9,035 nucleotides of DNA from Candidatus Methylomirabilota bacterium (GTDB lineage Bacteria; Methylomirabilota; Methylomirabilia; Methylomirabilales; JACPAU01), in assembly GCA_023249205.1 (NCBI GenBank), contig JAHFDC010000018.1:1-9035 (forward strand), given 5' to 3'. This document shows, one piece after another, positions 1 through 6,766 of this stretch. Positions within the stretch are counted from its first letter, which is position 1, and each line of letters begins with the position of its first letter. The notes beneath the pieces are model-generated. The model saw only the letters and a list, made by a program, of their open reading frames with translations, was not told the origin of the DNA and did no database searches. The translations under genes were made by a program, and so were the position numbers.

Positions 1-306
1 GGAGCCAGCGACCAGGATGGCGTCCCGGCTGACCCCGATAATCACCAGCCAGATGGGCAGATTCCCCAGGATCCCGAGGGCCACGAATGCCGAGTCCACG
101 AGCGCCTTGTCGGCCAGGGGGTCCAGGATCCGGCCCAACTCTGTTCGCTGTCGCCGGGAGCGCGCGAAAAACCCGTCTAAGGCATCCGTGAGGCCGGCCA
201 CGAGGAACGTGACGAGAGCGGCCCCGGTGTGGTGATAGACCAGCAGAATGACGATGGCGGGCGCCAGCAGGACACGGATAAGGGTGAGGCCGTTCGGGAG
301 GTTCAC
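1..306 (-). CDS. pgsA: CDP-alcohol phosphatidyltransferase, probably phosphatidylglycerophosphate synthase (N-terminal 102 residues, cut by window edge)
   Basis: The reading frame is open from a GTG at 306-304 to the window edge, giving 102 residues and no stop. It carries the complete CDP-alcohol phosphotransferase signature D-x2-DG-x2-AR-x8-G-x3-D-x3-D: D41, D44, G45, A48, R49, G58, D62, D66, with the hallmark segment LDPLADK at 61-67. These acidic residues bind the metal and the CDP group in this family. The start MNLPNGLTLIR and a hydrophobic helix at about 12-24 resemble PgsA, which transfers glycerol-3-phosphate to CDP-diacylglycerol in the inner membrane as the first step to phosphatidylglycerol. 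The GTG overlaps the upstream TGA as GTGA (306-303), so translation is probably coupled to the lipoprotein gene; no strong Shine-Dalgarno is visible. The family is secure. The exact acceptor is not: a cardiolipin-synthase-like or other CDP-alcohol enzyme remains possible because the C-terminal part lies outside. Confidence 0.85.
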   Translation of the reverse strand, partial: MNLPNGLTLIRVLLAPAIVILLVYHHTGAALVTFLVAGLTDALDGFFARSRRQRTELGRILDPLADKALVDSAFVALGILGNLPIWLVIIGVSRDAILVAGS

Positions 307-1385
307 GGGGCCTGCAGGACCTCCCGCAGCCTTCGCAGGGCCAGCAGCGCGTCCGGCCCCGGCACGCTCTCCCGGGGGCCGAAGCTGCCGTCCGGGCGCC
401 CCTCGAGGATGCCGCCGCGGGTGAGCAGGATGGCGGCGCTCAACGCGAAGTGGTCCGCGGGCAGGTCACTGAAGGGAGAGCCGGAGGTGACGGGGGCCGC
501 CCCCCGGAGATCATCCCCCTTCACGCGGAGAAGGATGTCCTCCAGGACGATGGCGAAGACCTCCCGGGAGACGGGGAGATCCGGCGCAAAGGTCTGATCC
601 GGGAAGAGGCGGAGGCCCCGGACCGGCCGGGTCAGCAGCCCTTCCACCACCTCCCGGTGGGGTGACTCTTCCAGATCCGTCGCGAAGGAATAGGCCATGG
701 CCGGCTCCACCGCCTGCCGCGTGGCTTCGGGCAGGCGGGGCCAGCCCATCTCCTCCACCAGCAGAGCGGCCAACTCGCCGCGCGTGACCTGACCCTTCAG
801 CGCCACCCGCTTGGCCGTTTCGCTGGCCGGCGCGGCGCGCTGGATCTTCTCCAGGGCCCGGACCTCCTCGACCGCCTCCGCCTCCCCGCCCCTCTTCTGC
901 GCCAGGACCTGGCTGAGGAGGGCCGCGGCCCTGTCGAAGGCGAAGGCGGCCTTGTAGGCGCGCCCCATGGCCAGGAGGAGCTCCGGATCCCGGGCGCTCT
1001 TCCCGCCGCCCGCCTCGAACTCCCGCTCCGCCTGGTCCAACCACTTCGGAGGCTTCAGGATCGTGAGGACCCGGATTGCCGTCGCATGGACGCTCGTCGC
1101 GTTGCGTCGCCGGGCCTCCTCCAGCGCGGCCATCGCGGATCCGGCGTCCGCGACGTGGGCCTTCGCCAGCGCGATCCCCAGGTACGCCGGGGCGAAGTTC
1201 TCGTTGAGCGCCCGGGCCCGCTCGAACTCCGCCAGGGCGGGCCCGTACTGCCCCCGGCCCAAAAATCGCATCCCGGTCGCCACGCTGTACTCGGCGTTAT
1301 CCACCACGGCCACCGGCAGTTCGTGGGCGGCGCAGCCGGCCAGGAGCGCGAGGACCAGGATCCCCTGGAAGCCCGGAGGCCTCAT
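303..1385 (-). CDS. Putative lipoprotein with TPR-like repeats and S-layer-homology-like segments
   Basis: This is a 360-residue protein. The N-terminus is a lipoprotein signal: a short hydrophobic stretch followed by the lipobox LAGC with Cys18, so the mature protein should be lipid-anchored outside the cytoplasm. Residues about 31-175 are alpha-helical with TPR-like pattern, for example the A/L-rich helix pairs around 38-75 and 66-95 and again at 133-165. The C-terminal half has the look of SLH repeats: VTRGELAALLVEE at 200-212, a block at 243-286 with FPDQTFAPDLPVSREVFA, and the best one at 305-356, with FSD, an ILxGRPDGSFGP core and a following helix. SLH modules usually bind cell-wall polymers; TPRs bind proteins. 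The ATG overlaps the hflX stop (ATGA at 1385-1382), and an AGGAG lies about 11 bases upstream. I do not recognise a named gene; an envelope-scaffold role is inference. Confidence 0.85.
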   Translation of the reverse strand: MRPPGFQGILVLALLAGCAAHELPVAVVDNAEYSVATGMRFLGRGQYGPALAEFERARALNENFAPAYLGIALAKAHVADAGSAMAALEEARRRNATSVHATAIRVLTILKPPKWLDQAEREFEAGGGKSARDPELLLAMGRAYKAAFAFDRAAALLSQVLAQKRGGEAEAVEEVRALEKIQRAAPASETAKRVALKGQVTRGELAALLVEEMGWPRLPEATRQAVEPAMAYSFATDLEESPHREVVEGLLTRPVRGLRLFPDQTFAPDLPVSREVFAIVLEDILLRVKGDDLRGAAPVTSGSPFSDLPADHFALSAAILLTRGGILEGRPDGSFGPRESVPGPDALLALRRLREVLQAP

Positions 1386-2542
1386 CCCTGGCGCCGCTCC
1401 TCTGCTAGGACCGGCGGACGGGAGCCCGGGCGGCCGATCGCCGTCGCCTTCAGGAGGGCGTCCAGCGCCTTGCGGAGATCATCGAGTCCCCGCCCGGTGA
1501 GGGCGGAGACGGCCACGGCCCCCTCCTCCCGGGCGAGCGCCGCGGCGGCGGCCTCCGGCAAGCGGTCCACCTTGTTGTGGACGGCCAGGACCGGCTTGCC
1601 CACCACCCCCAGCTCCTCGAGGACCCGTTCCACGACGGCGCGCTGCTCCCCCGCGCGCGGGTGGCTCGCGTCAATGACGTGCACCAGCGCATCGGCCTCC
1701 TGCACCTCCTCCAGCGTCGCCCGGAAGGCCTGCACGAGTTGCGGGGGGAGCTTCCGGATAAAGCCGACCGTGTCGGAGAGGAGCGTGGCCCGCCCGGAGG
1801 GGAGGTGGACCTTCCGCAGGGTCGGGTCCAGGGTGGAGAAAAGCTCGTCGGCCACATGGACGCCTGCGCGGGTGAGCGCATTCAGGAGGGAAGACTTGCC
1901 GGCGTTGGTGTAGCCGACAAGCGCGACCGTGGGGATCGGGATCTTCCGGCGCGGCCGCCTGAGCAGGCCCCGGTGCCGGCGCACCTTGCCCAGGTCCCGC
2001 CGGATGCGGGCCATCCGGGTCCGGAGCCGGCGCCGGTCCGACTCCAGCTGCGTCTCGCCGGGGCCCCGGGTCCCGATCCCGCCTCCCAGCCGCTCGAGGT
2101 GGCTCCACTGGCGGGTCAGGCGGGGGAGGAGGTACTGGAGCTGGGCCAGCTCCACCTGGAGCTTCCCCTCCCGGGTCATGGCCCGCTGGGCGAAGATGTC
2201 CAGGATCAGACCGGCCCGGTCCAGGACCTTGCAGCCGAGCTCCCGCTCCAGGTTCCGCTGCTGGCTCCCGCTCAGATCCTCGTCCACGATGACGAGGTCC
2301 ACCCCCTCGCGGCAGAGATTCCGGAGTTCCTCCACCTTGCCGGCCCCGATGAGGGTCCGCGCGTCCGGCGCTGGCCGCTCCTGGAGGATCGTCACGCGCG
2401 GGGAGGCACCGGCCGCCTCGGCGAGGCGGGCCAACTCCTCGAGCGAGTCTTCGGCGGCCCAGCGGGGCGCGCGGCCCGTGCGCACCCCCACCAGCACCGC
2501 GACTTCCCGGCGACGCCGTCCGTCCACGGGGATGGTGGGCAC
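1382..2542 (-). CDS. hflX: GTPase HflX, ribosome-associated
   Basis: HflX binds the 50S subunit and splits stalled or hibernating 70S ribosomes in a GTP-dependent way. The 386-residue protein has the family layout: an N-terminal HflX domain (about 13-110, with TLIGAGKVEEL at 63-73), a helical linker holding the glycine-rich GGGIGTRGPGETQLE at 153-167, an Arg-rich stretch to about 200, then the G domain. G motifs are all present: P-loop GYTNAGKS 210-217, DPTLRK 239-244 as G2, DTVGF 257-261 as G3, NKVD 323-326 as G4 and SAL 346-348 as G5. The start is GTG at 2542-2540, with AAGGAGG just upstream and only 12 bases after the tyrA stop. It probably shares a transcript with the aromatic genes. The C-terminal tail after 368 is short and basic. 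Length is slightly below E. coli HflX, which has a longer C-terminus. Confidence 0.96.
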   Translation of the reverse strand: MPTIPVDGRRRREVAVLVGVRTGRAPRWAAEDSLEELARLAEAAGASPRVTILQERPAPDARTLIGAGKVEELRNLCREGVDLVIVDEDLSGSQQRNLERELGCKVLDRAGLILDIFAQRAMTREGKLQVELAQLQYLLPRLTRQWSHLERLGGGIGTRGPGETQLESDRRRLRTRMARIRRDLGKVRRHRGLLRRPRRKIPIPTVALVGYTNAGKSSLLNALTRAGVHVADELFSTLDPTLRKVHLPSGRATLLSDTVGFIRKLPPQLVQAFRATLEEVQEADALVHVIDASHPRAGEQRAVVERVLEELGVVGKPVLAVHNKVDRLPEAAAAALAREEGAVAVSALTGRGLDDLRKALDALLKATAIGRPGSRPPVLAEERRQG

Positions 2543-2554
2543 GCCCCTCCTTCC

Positions 2555-3442
2555 TTAGACCAGCTCGCGGCGGACCCGGCGAGCACGGTCGCACTCGGTC
2601 CAGAGGGCCGCCCCGTCCCCTGCGGTGACGGCGGCCTCCAGCCTCGCCAGGGCGCTCCGAAACCGGACCAGGGCATCCGTGAGCGCCTCCCGATTGGCCA
2701 GGAAGATGTCGCGCCACATGGTGGGGTCGGAGGCAGCCACCCGGGTGAAGTCGCGCAGACCACCCGCGCTATAGGGGAGGACATCCTGCCCTTCAGCCTC
2801 CAGGTCCAGCATGGCGTTCACGAGGGCATAGGCCACCGCATGGGGGAGATGGCTCACGGCCGCGAAAACAGCATCGTGCTCCGCAGGGTCCATGATCTCC
2901 ACCACCGCCCCCACGTCCTCCCAGAGGCGTCGGATCCGGGCGAGTGCCTGGCGGCCGGTCCGGGGGGTGGGGGTGAGGACGCAGCGGGCCCCCTCGAACA
3001 GGGACGCGGAGGCGGCGCCGGGGCCGGAGCGCTCCCGGCCGGCGATGGGATGGCCCGGGACGTACCGGCCAGCCGGGAGACGGCCCTCGAGGCGACCGAC
3101 CAGGTTCCCCTTCACGCTCCCGACGTCGGTGACCAGCGCTGCCGGCGTGAGGCCGGGCGCAATGCGGCTCGCAACCTCCTCCAGGGCCCCGACCGGAACG
3201 GCCAGGACGACGAGGTCCGCGCCGTCCGCCGCAGCAGCCGCATCCGGGCACGCCTCATCCACGAGGCCAAGGGCGAGCGCCTCCTGGAGCGCGCTGCCGT
3301 CCGCGTCGAACCCGACCAGCCCCTCCGCCAGACCCCGCTTGCGGCAGGCCGCAGCCAGGCTTCCGCCGATGAGGCCCACCCCCACCACCGCCATCCGGCG
3401 GAAGAGGGATCCACCCGCCCTCCCCGGTCGCCCCCGCGCCAT
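2555..3442 (-). CDS. tyrA: Prephenate dehydrogenase
   Basis: TyrA oxidatively decarboxylates prephenate to 4-hydroxyphenylpyruvate, the tyrosine branch. The 295-residue protein begins with a 16-residue basic leader, then a Rossmann nucleotide-binding motif GVGLIGGS at 21-28. The Asp at 46 (VGFDAD), near the expected end of beta-2, suggests NAD+ rather than NADP+ preference; this is inference. The family motif GHPIAG is at 130-135, with H131 at the position of the catalytic histidine, and SHLPH lies at 197-201, followed by the helical dimerisation domain with GGLRDFTR at 227-234. No C-terminal ACT domain and no fused chorismate mutase are present, so chorismate mutase activity must come from PheA. 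The ATG at 3442 is preceded by GGAGGGG with good spacing; the internal Met17 lacks such a site. The gene lies 34 bases after aroF. Arogenate use cannot be excluded from sequence alone. Confidence 0.95.
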   Translation of the reverse strand: MARGRPGRAGGSLFRRMAVVGVGLIGGSLAAACRKRGLAEGLVGFDADGSALQEALALGLVDEACPDAAAAADGADLVVLAVPVGALEEVASRIAPGLTPAALVTDVGSVKGNLVGRLEGRLPAGRYVPGHPIAGRERSGPGAASASLFEGARCVLTPTPRTGRQALARIRRLWEDVGAVVEIMDPAEHDAVFAAVSHLPHAVAYALVNAMLDLEAEGQDVLPYSAGGLRDFTRVAASDPTMWRDIFLANREALTDALVRFRSALARLEAAVTAGDGAALWTECDRARRVRRELV

Positions 3443-3476
3443 CCGATCCCCTCCGCGCCCCGCCCTCGGGGTCCGC

Positions 3477-4490
3477 TTACACCGTCCGCCCCACCACCGG
3501 CGCGAGCGCCGTCAGGTCCGCCATGAGGCGCTCGAAGCGCTTCGGTACCAGCGCCTGCGGGCCGTCCGAGAGGGCATCCTCCGGCTTGGGGTGCACCTCC
3601 ACCATGAGTCCGTCGGCCCCGGCAGCCACCGCCGCGAGCGCCATGGCGGGCACCAGGTCCCACTTCCCGGTCGCGTGGCTCGGGTCCACGATGACCGGCA
3701 GGTGCGTGAGGGACTTCAGGGCAGGGACCGCGCTCAGGTCCAGGGTATTCCGGGTGAAGTCCTCGAAGGTCCGGATTCCCCGCTCACAGAGGATGACGTT
3801 GTAGTTCCCCTCGGAGAGGATGTACTCGGCCGACATGAGCAGGTCCCTGATGGTGCTGCTCATCCCGCGCTTGAGCAGGACCGGCTTCCGGTGCATCCCG
3901 ACCTCCTTCAGCAGGCGGAAGTTCTGCATGTTCCGGGCCCCGATCTGGATGCAGTCGGCGTACTTCAGGACGAGCGGCGCGTCCCGGGGATCCATCAACT
4001 CGGTGACGATCGGGAGCCCGGTCGCCTCCCGGGCCTCCGCCAGGTACCGGAGCGCCTCCTCCCCCAGCCCCTGGAAGGTGTAGGGGGAGGTCCGGGGCTT
4101 GAAGGCCCCGCCCCGGAGCAGGTGCGCGCCGGCCGCCCGGACGGTCCGGGCCACCTCCAGAACCATCTCCCGCCCCTCGACGGAGCAGGGGCCGGCGATC
4201 ACGGCGATCCGGTTCCCGCCGATCTCCACGCCGTTGACGCCGATCACGCTCTTCTCGGGCTTGAAGTCCCGGCTCGCCAGTTTGAAGGGCTTGAGGATCG
4301 GGAGGACCTTCTCGACCCCGGGAAGCGCCTCGAACGCGACCTCCCGGAGGATCCGCTCATCCCCGATGGCCCCGATGATGGTCCGCTCCACCCCCCGGGA
4401 GACGTGGGGGGTCAGCCCGTACGCCGCGATTTTTTTGCCGACCTGCTCGATCTCCTGCTGGCTCGCGCCGCTCCGCATGACGATGACCAT
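3477..4490 (-). CDS. aroF: 3-deoxy-7-phosphoheptulonate (DAHP) synthase, Thermotoga type with N-terminal regulatory domain
   Basis: The enzyme condenses phosphoenolpyruvate and erythrose-4-phosphate to DAHP, the entry step of the shikimate pathway. The first ~70 residues ([10 protein letters not shown]...) form the ferredoxin-like/ACT-like domain typical of type I-beta enzymes, where it mediates feedback inhibition (tyrosine in Thermotoga maritima). The TIM-barrel domain follows: AGPCSVE 99-105, [15 protein letters not shown] 127-141, LKRGMSST 206-213, DPSHATGK 269-276, VEVHP 297-301. The metal ligands fall at C102, H272, E298 and D309, the same numbers I recall for the Thermotoga enzyme, and the length (337) matches. 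The ATG at 4490 has AAGGAG four bases upstream, 12 bases after the hisC stop. Which amino acid inhibits it is not readable from sequence. The symbol aroF is used loosely for this subclass; it is not orthologous to the E. coli Tyr-sensitive enzyme of that name. Confidence 0.96.
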   Translation of the reverse strand: MVIVMRSGASQQEIEQVGKKIAAYGLTPHVSRGVERTIIGAIGDERILREVAFEALPGVEKVLPILKPFKLASRDFKPEKSVIGVNGVEIGGNRIAVIAGPCSVEGREMVLEVARTVRAAGAHLLRGGAFKPRTSPYTFQGLGEEALRYLAEAREATGLPIVTELMDPRDAPLVLKYADCIQIGARNMQNFRLLKEVGMHRKPVLLKRGMSSTIRDLLMSAEYILSEGNYNVILCERGIRTFEDFTRNTLDLSAVPALKSLTHLPVIVDPSHATGKWDLVPAMALAAVAAGADGLMVEVHPKPEDALSDGPQALVPKRFERLMADLTALAPVVGRTV

Positions 4491-4502
4491 ACCGCTCCTT
4501 CC

Positions 4503-5606
4503 TCAGGCGGCCAGGACCGCCCTCAGGGCCTCCAGGACCCGGGCGTTCTCGTCGGGCGTCCCAACCGTGATGCGCAGGTGGGTGGGCAACCCGTACCCCC
4601 CCATGGGCCGGACGATGACGCCGCGGCGGAGCAGAGCCTCGGTCACGGCTGCCCCGTCCCGCCGCACGTCCACCAGCAGGAAGTTGGTCACGCTCGAGAG
4701 CGGGGGGAATCCGAGGGCGGTGAGGCCGGCAGCGAGCGCCGCCCGGCCCGCCGCCGTCCCCGCGACGGTCCGCGCGACGTGTGCGCCGTCCTCGAGGGCG
4801 GCGGCTCCGGCCACCTGGGCCAGGGCGTTCACGTTGAAGGGGGCCCGGAGTCGGTCCAGGAGGCCGATGAGCTCGGGCGGGCCGGCGCCGTAGCCGATCC
4901 GGAGCCCGGCCAGCCCGTACACCTTGGAGAAGGTCCGCAGGACGAAGCACCGGCGCCCCTCCCGGACCCAGTCCAGACTCCGCGGGCGCTCGGGCTCGGC
5001 CAGGAACTCCCAGTAGGCCTCATCCAGGATCAGAAGAGGCTCCTGGGGAAGGCGGCGGACAAAGGCCTCCAGCGCCGCCGGGGAGACCGCCGTCCCCGTG
5101 GGGTTGTTGGGGTTGCCCACGAAGACGAGCTTGGTCCGGGACGTCACCACCGCCGCCATCTGCTCGAGGTCGTGGACGAAGTCCCGGCAGGGCACCTCCA
5201 CCGCCGACGCCCCGAGTGCCTGGCAGGCCATCCGGTAGACGATGAAGGCGGGGGACGCCATCACGGCTTCGTCCCCGGGCTCCAGGAAGATCCTTGCCAC
5301 CAGGTCCAGGAGTTCGTTCGAGCCGTTGCCCAGGGCGATCTGGACCGCCTCCACCCCAAGGTGCTCGGCCAGGCGCGCCCTGAGCACGGTCCCGGCCCCG
5401 TCCGGGTAGCGGTGCACGCCAGCGGCGGCTTCCCGAATCGCCTTGACGGCGAGCGGCGAGGGACCGAAGGGGTTTTCGTTGCTGGCCAGCTTGGCCGCCC
5501 CGGCCACCCCGAACTCCCGTTCGACCTCCTCGATCGGCTTTCCGGGGCTGTAGGGGAGGAGGGAGGCCAGGTGCGGGGAGGCCATGGCGGTCAGCGATCG
5601 GGCCAC
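4503..5606 (-). CDS. hisC: Histidinol-phosphate aminotransferase family enzyme, likely acting in phenylalanine/tyrosine synthesis
   Basis: This is a PLP-dependent fold-type I (class I/II) aminotransferase. From the chosen start it is 367 residues, the normal HisC length. Visible motifs: KLASNENPFGPSP at 39-51, NGSNELLD at 94-101, GNPNNPTGT at 164-172, DEAYWEF at 195-201 (Asp195 contacts the PLP ring nitrogen), TFSKVYGLAGLRIGY at 225-239 with Lys228 as the PLP Schiff-base lysine, and HLRITVG at 343-349 with the substrate-carboxylate Arg345. GTG at 5606-5604 is chosen because AGGAG sits five bases upstream, partly inside the pheA stop. The frame stays open to 5678, but that start would overlap pheA by 64 bases; ATG at 5585 is a weaker alternative. 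HisC makes histidinol phosphate, but its place between pheA and aroF argues for phenylpyruvate and 4-hydroxyphenylpyruvate transamination, alone or as a dual function. The family is certain; the in vivo substrate is inference. Confidence 0.93.
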   Translation of the reverse strand: MARSLTAMASPHLASLLPYSPGKPIEEVEREFGVAGAAKLASNENPFGPSPLAVKAIREAAAGVHRYPDGAGTVLRARLAEHLGVEAVQIALGNGSNELLDLVARIFLEPGDEAVMASPAFIVYRMACQALGASAVEVPCRDFVHDLEQMAAVVTSRTKLVFVGNPNNPTGTAVSPAALEAFVRRLPQEPLLILDEAYWEFLAEPERPRSLDWVREGRRCFVLRTFSKVYGLAGLRIGYGAGPPELIGLLDRLRAPFNVNALAQVAGAAALEDGAHVARTVAGTAAGRAALAAGLTALGFPPLSSVTNFLLVDVRRDGAAVTEALLRRGVIVRPMGGYGLPTHLRITVGTPDENARVLEALRAVLAA

Positions 5607-5611
5607 GCGGT

Positions 5612-5616
5612 CTCCT
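5612..5616 (-). promoter_or_regulatory. Shine-Dalgarno site deciding the hisC start
   Basis: On the minus strand AGGAG lies at 5616-5612, overlapping the last two bases of the pheA TAG stop. It is five bases before the GTG at 5606. This supports the GTG start over the longer open frame to 5678 and over the ATG at 5585, and suggests translation of hisC is coupled to termination on pheA. Confidence 0.75.
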
Positions 5617-6697
5617 AGAGGGAGGGGGCGCGCTTCTTCTCGCTGGGATAGGAGCCGAGCACCTTGAGGAAGAGACACTGCTCCGAGAGGCGCGCGAGGG
5701 CCCGCTCCACGCGCGGGTCCTCGCCGTGCCCCTCAAAGTCCACGTAGAAGAGGTACTCCCACACCTTCGTCTTGGAAGGGCGGGACTCGATCTTGGTCAG
5801 GTTGATCCCCCCTTCCGCAAAGGGCTCCAGCATCCCGTAGAGGGCGCCGACCCGGTCCTTGATGGAGAAGAGAATGGAGGTCTTGTCGTGGCCCGTTCGG
5901 GGGGCAGGCTTTCGACCCACGATGAGGAACCGGGTGAAGTTGTTGGCCGCGTCCTCGATCCGGGCCGAAACCACCTCCAAGCCGTATAGCCGGGCCGCCA
6001 GCTCGGAGGCGATCGCCGCGGCGTTCGGATCCCGGCTGGCGGTCTCGGCGGCCGCGGCCGTCGAGGCCACCTCGAGAACCGGGACGTGGGGGAGGTTCGC
6101 CTCGAGCCACCGCCGCGACTGGGCGATGGCGTGAGCGTGGGAATAGATCTTCTCGATGGCAGCCTTCTCCCCGCTCCGGGAGAGGAGATGGTGTGAGACA
6201 TCGAGGAGGATCTCCCCGCCGATCTTGAGGTCGGAATCCACGAACATGTCCAGGGTGTGGCTGACCACCCCCTCCGTGGAGTTCTCGATCGGCACCACCC
6301 CGTACGCCGCCTTCTCCTTCTCCACCTCCTGGAAGACATCCCGGATGCTCCGGACCGGGACGTACTCGGCCGCCTCTCCGAACCGCTTCAGGCAGGCCAG
6401 GTGGGTGAAGGTGGCCCGGGGTCCCAGGTACGCCACCCGGAGGGGATGCTCCAGGGCGCGGCAGGCGGAGATGATCTCCCGGTACACGGACCGGACCCCT
6501 CTCACCGGGAAGGGGCCGGGGTTCCCCCTGGTCAGGCGCTCCAGGATCTCCTCCTCACGCTGGGGGGCGTGGAAGTCCATCCCCTCCCGGAGCTTCACCT
6601 GCCCCACCTGCTGCACCACCGCCGCCCGCCGGTTCAGCAGGTCCAGGATCTGCTGGTCTATCGCGTCAATCTGCTTCCGGAGTTCGCCCAGGTCCAT
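5615..6697 (-). CDS. pheA: Bifunctional chorismate mutase/prephenate dehydratase (P-protein)
   Basis: PheA converts chorismate to prephenate and then to phenylpyruvate. From the ATG at 6697 it has 360 residues. Domains in order: AroQ-type chorismate mutase at about 1-80 (LRKQIDAIDQQILDLLNRR, then VGQVK); prephenate dehydratase at about 86-262 (VAYLGPRATFTH 88-99, VVPIENSTEGVV 134-145, and the catalytic NFTRF with Thr255); and a C-terminal ACT domain at about 272-350 with GAL 284-286 and ESRP 304-307, the phenylalanine-binding motifs. Feedback inhibition by phenylalanine is therefore expected. The frame is open to a GTG at 6739, but that codon lies inside a good -10 box and family homology begins at MDLGELRK, so ATG 6697 is chosen; GTG 6709 is a second candidate. 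It is the only chorismate mutase in the window, so it must also feed TyrA unless another copy exists elsewhere. Confidence 0.95.
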   Translation of the reverse strand: MDLGELRKQIDAIDQQILDLLNRRAAVVQQVGQVKLREGMDFHAPQREEEILERLTRGNPGPFPVRGVRSVYREIISACRALEHPLRVAYLGPRATFTHLACLKRFGEAAEYVPVRSIRDVFQEVEKEKAAYGVVPIENSTEGVVSHTLDMFVDSDLKIGGEILLDVSHHLLSRSGEKAAIEKIYSHAHAIAQSRRWLEANLPHVPVLEVASTAAAAETASRDPNAAAIASELAARLYGLEVVSARIEDAANNFTRFLIVGRKPAPRTGHDKTSILFSIKDRVGALYGMLEPFAEGGINLTKIESRPSKTKVWEYLFYVDFEGHGEDPRVERALARLSEQCLFLKVLGSYPSEKKRAPSL

Positions 6698-6737
6698 GCC
6701 CTCGCCCACCCGCGCCCCCGGCGCGAAAGGTGACCGC

Positions 6738-6766
6738 ACTATAGCCTAAGGCCCGGGGGCCTTCAA
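6738..6766 (-). promoter_or_regulatory. Candidate sigma70-type promoter for the pheA operon
   Basis: On the minus strand TTGAAG (6766-6761, 4 of 6 to the -35 consensus) is separated by exactly 17 bases from TATAGT (6743-6738, 5 of 6 to the -10 consensus). The A/T-rich boxes stand out in this very GC-rich DNA. A start near 6731 would leave a leader of about 34 bases before the pheA ATG at 6697. The -35 and spacer overlap the last codons and TAG stop of rluB. This would give the aromatic genes transcription independent of the scp-rluB genes upstream. The motif match is seen; activity is inferred. Confidence 0.5.

Noticed and set aside
511..1044. Minus-strand 177-codon frame inside the lipoprotein gene
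   Set aside because: It is a shifted frame of the lipoprotein gene with a Gly/Arg/Pro-only composition typical of out-of-frame GC-rich DNA.
1577..3526. A 649-codon open frame on the plus strand
   Set aside because: It is antisense to hflX and tyrA. The protein is Gly/Pro/Arg/His-rich without any motif, and no ribosome binding site supports it.
4429..4439. Poly-T run (ttttttt) near the aroF start, possible terminator or slippage site
   Set aside because: It falls on Lys-Lys codons 19-20 (GKKIAAYG) of aroF in an intact frame; no hairpin adjoins it on either strand that I can see and the protein aligns through it.
2892..5618. A 908-codon open frame on the plus strand
   Set aside because: It lies antisense to tyrA, aroF and hisC, whose motifs are complete. 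Its translation is a low-complexity mix of R, G, P, D and H with no recognisable domain, as expected for an opposite frame in very GC-rich coding DNA where stop codons are rare.
5607..5678. Longer N-terminus for hisC starting at 5678
   Set aside because: It would overlap the end of pheA by 64 bases, adds residues unlike the family, and the AGGAG at 5616-5612 fits GTG 5606 much better.
6698..6739. Longer N-terminus for pheA starting at GTG 6739
   Set aside because: The added residues (MRSPFAPGARVGEG) are not part of the chorismate mutase domain, and the codon lies within the -10 box of the candidate promoter.
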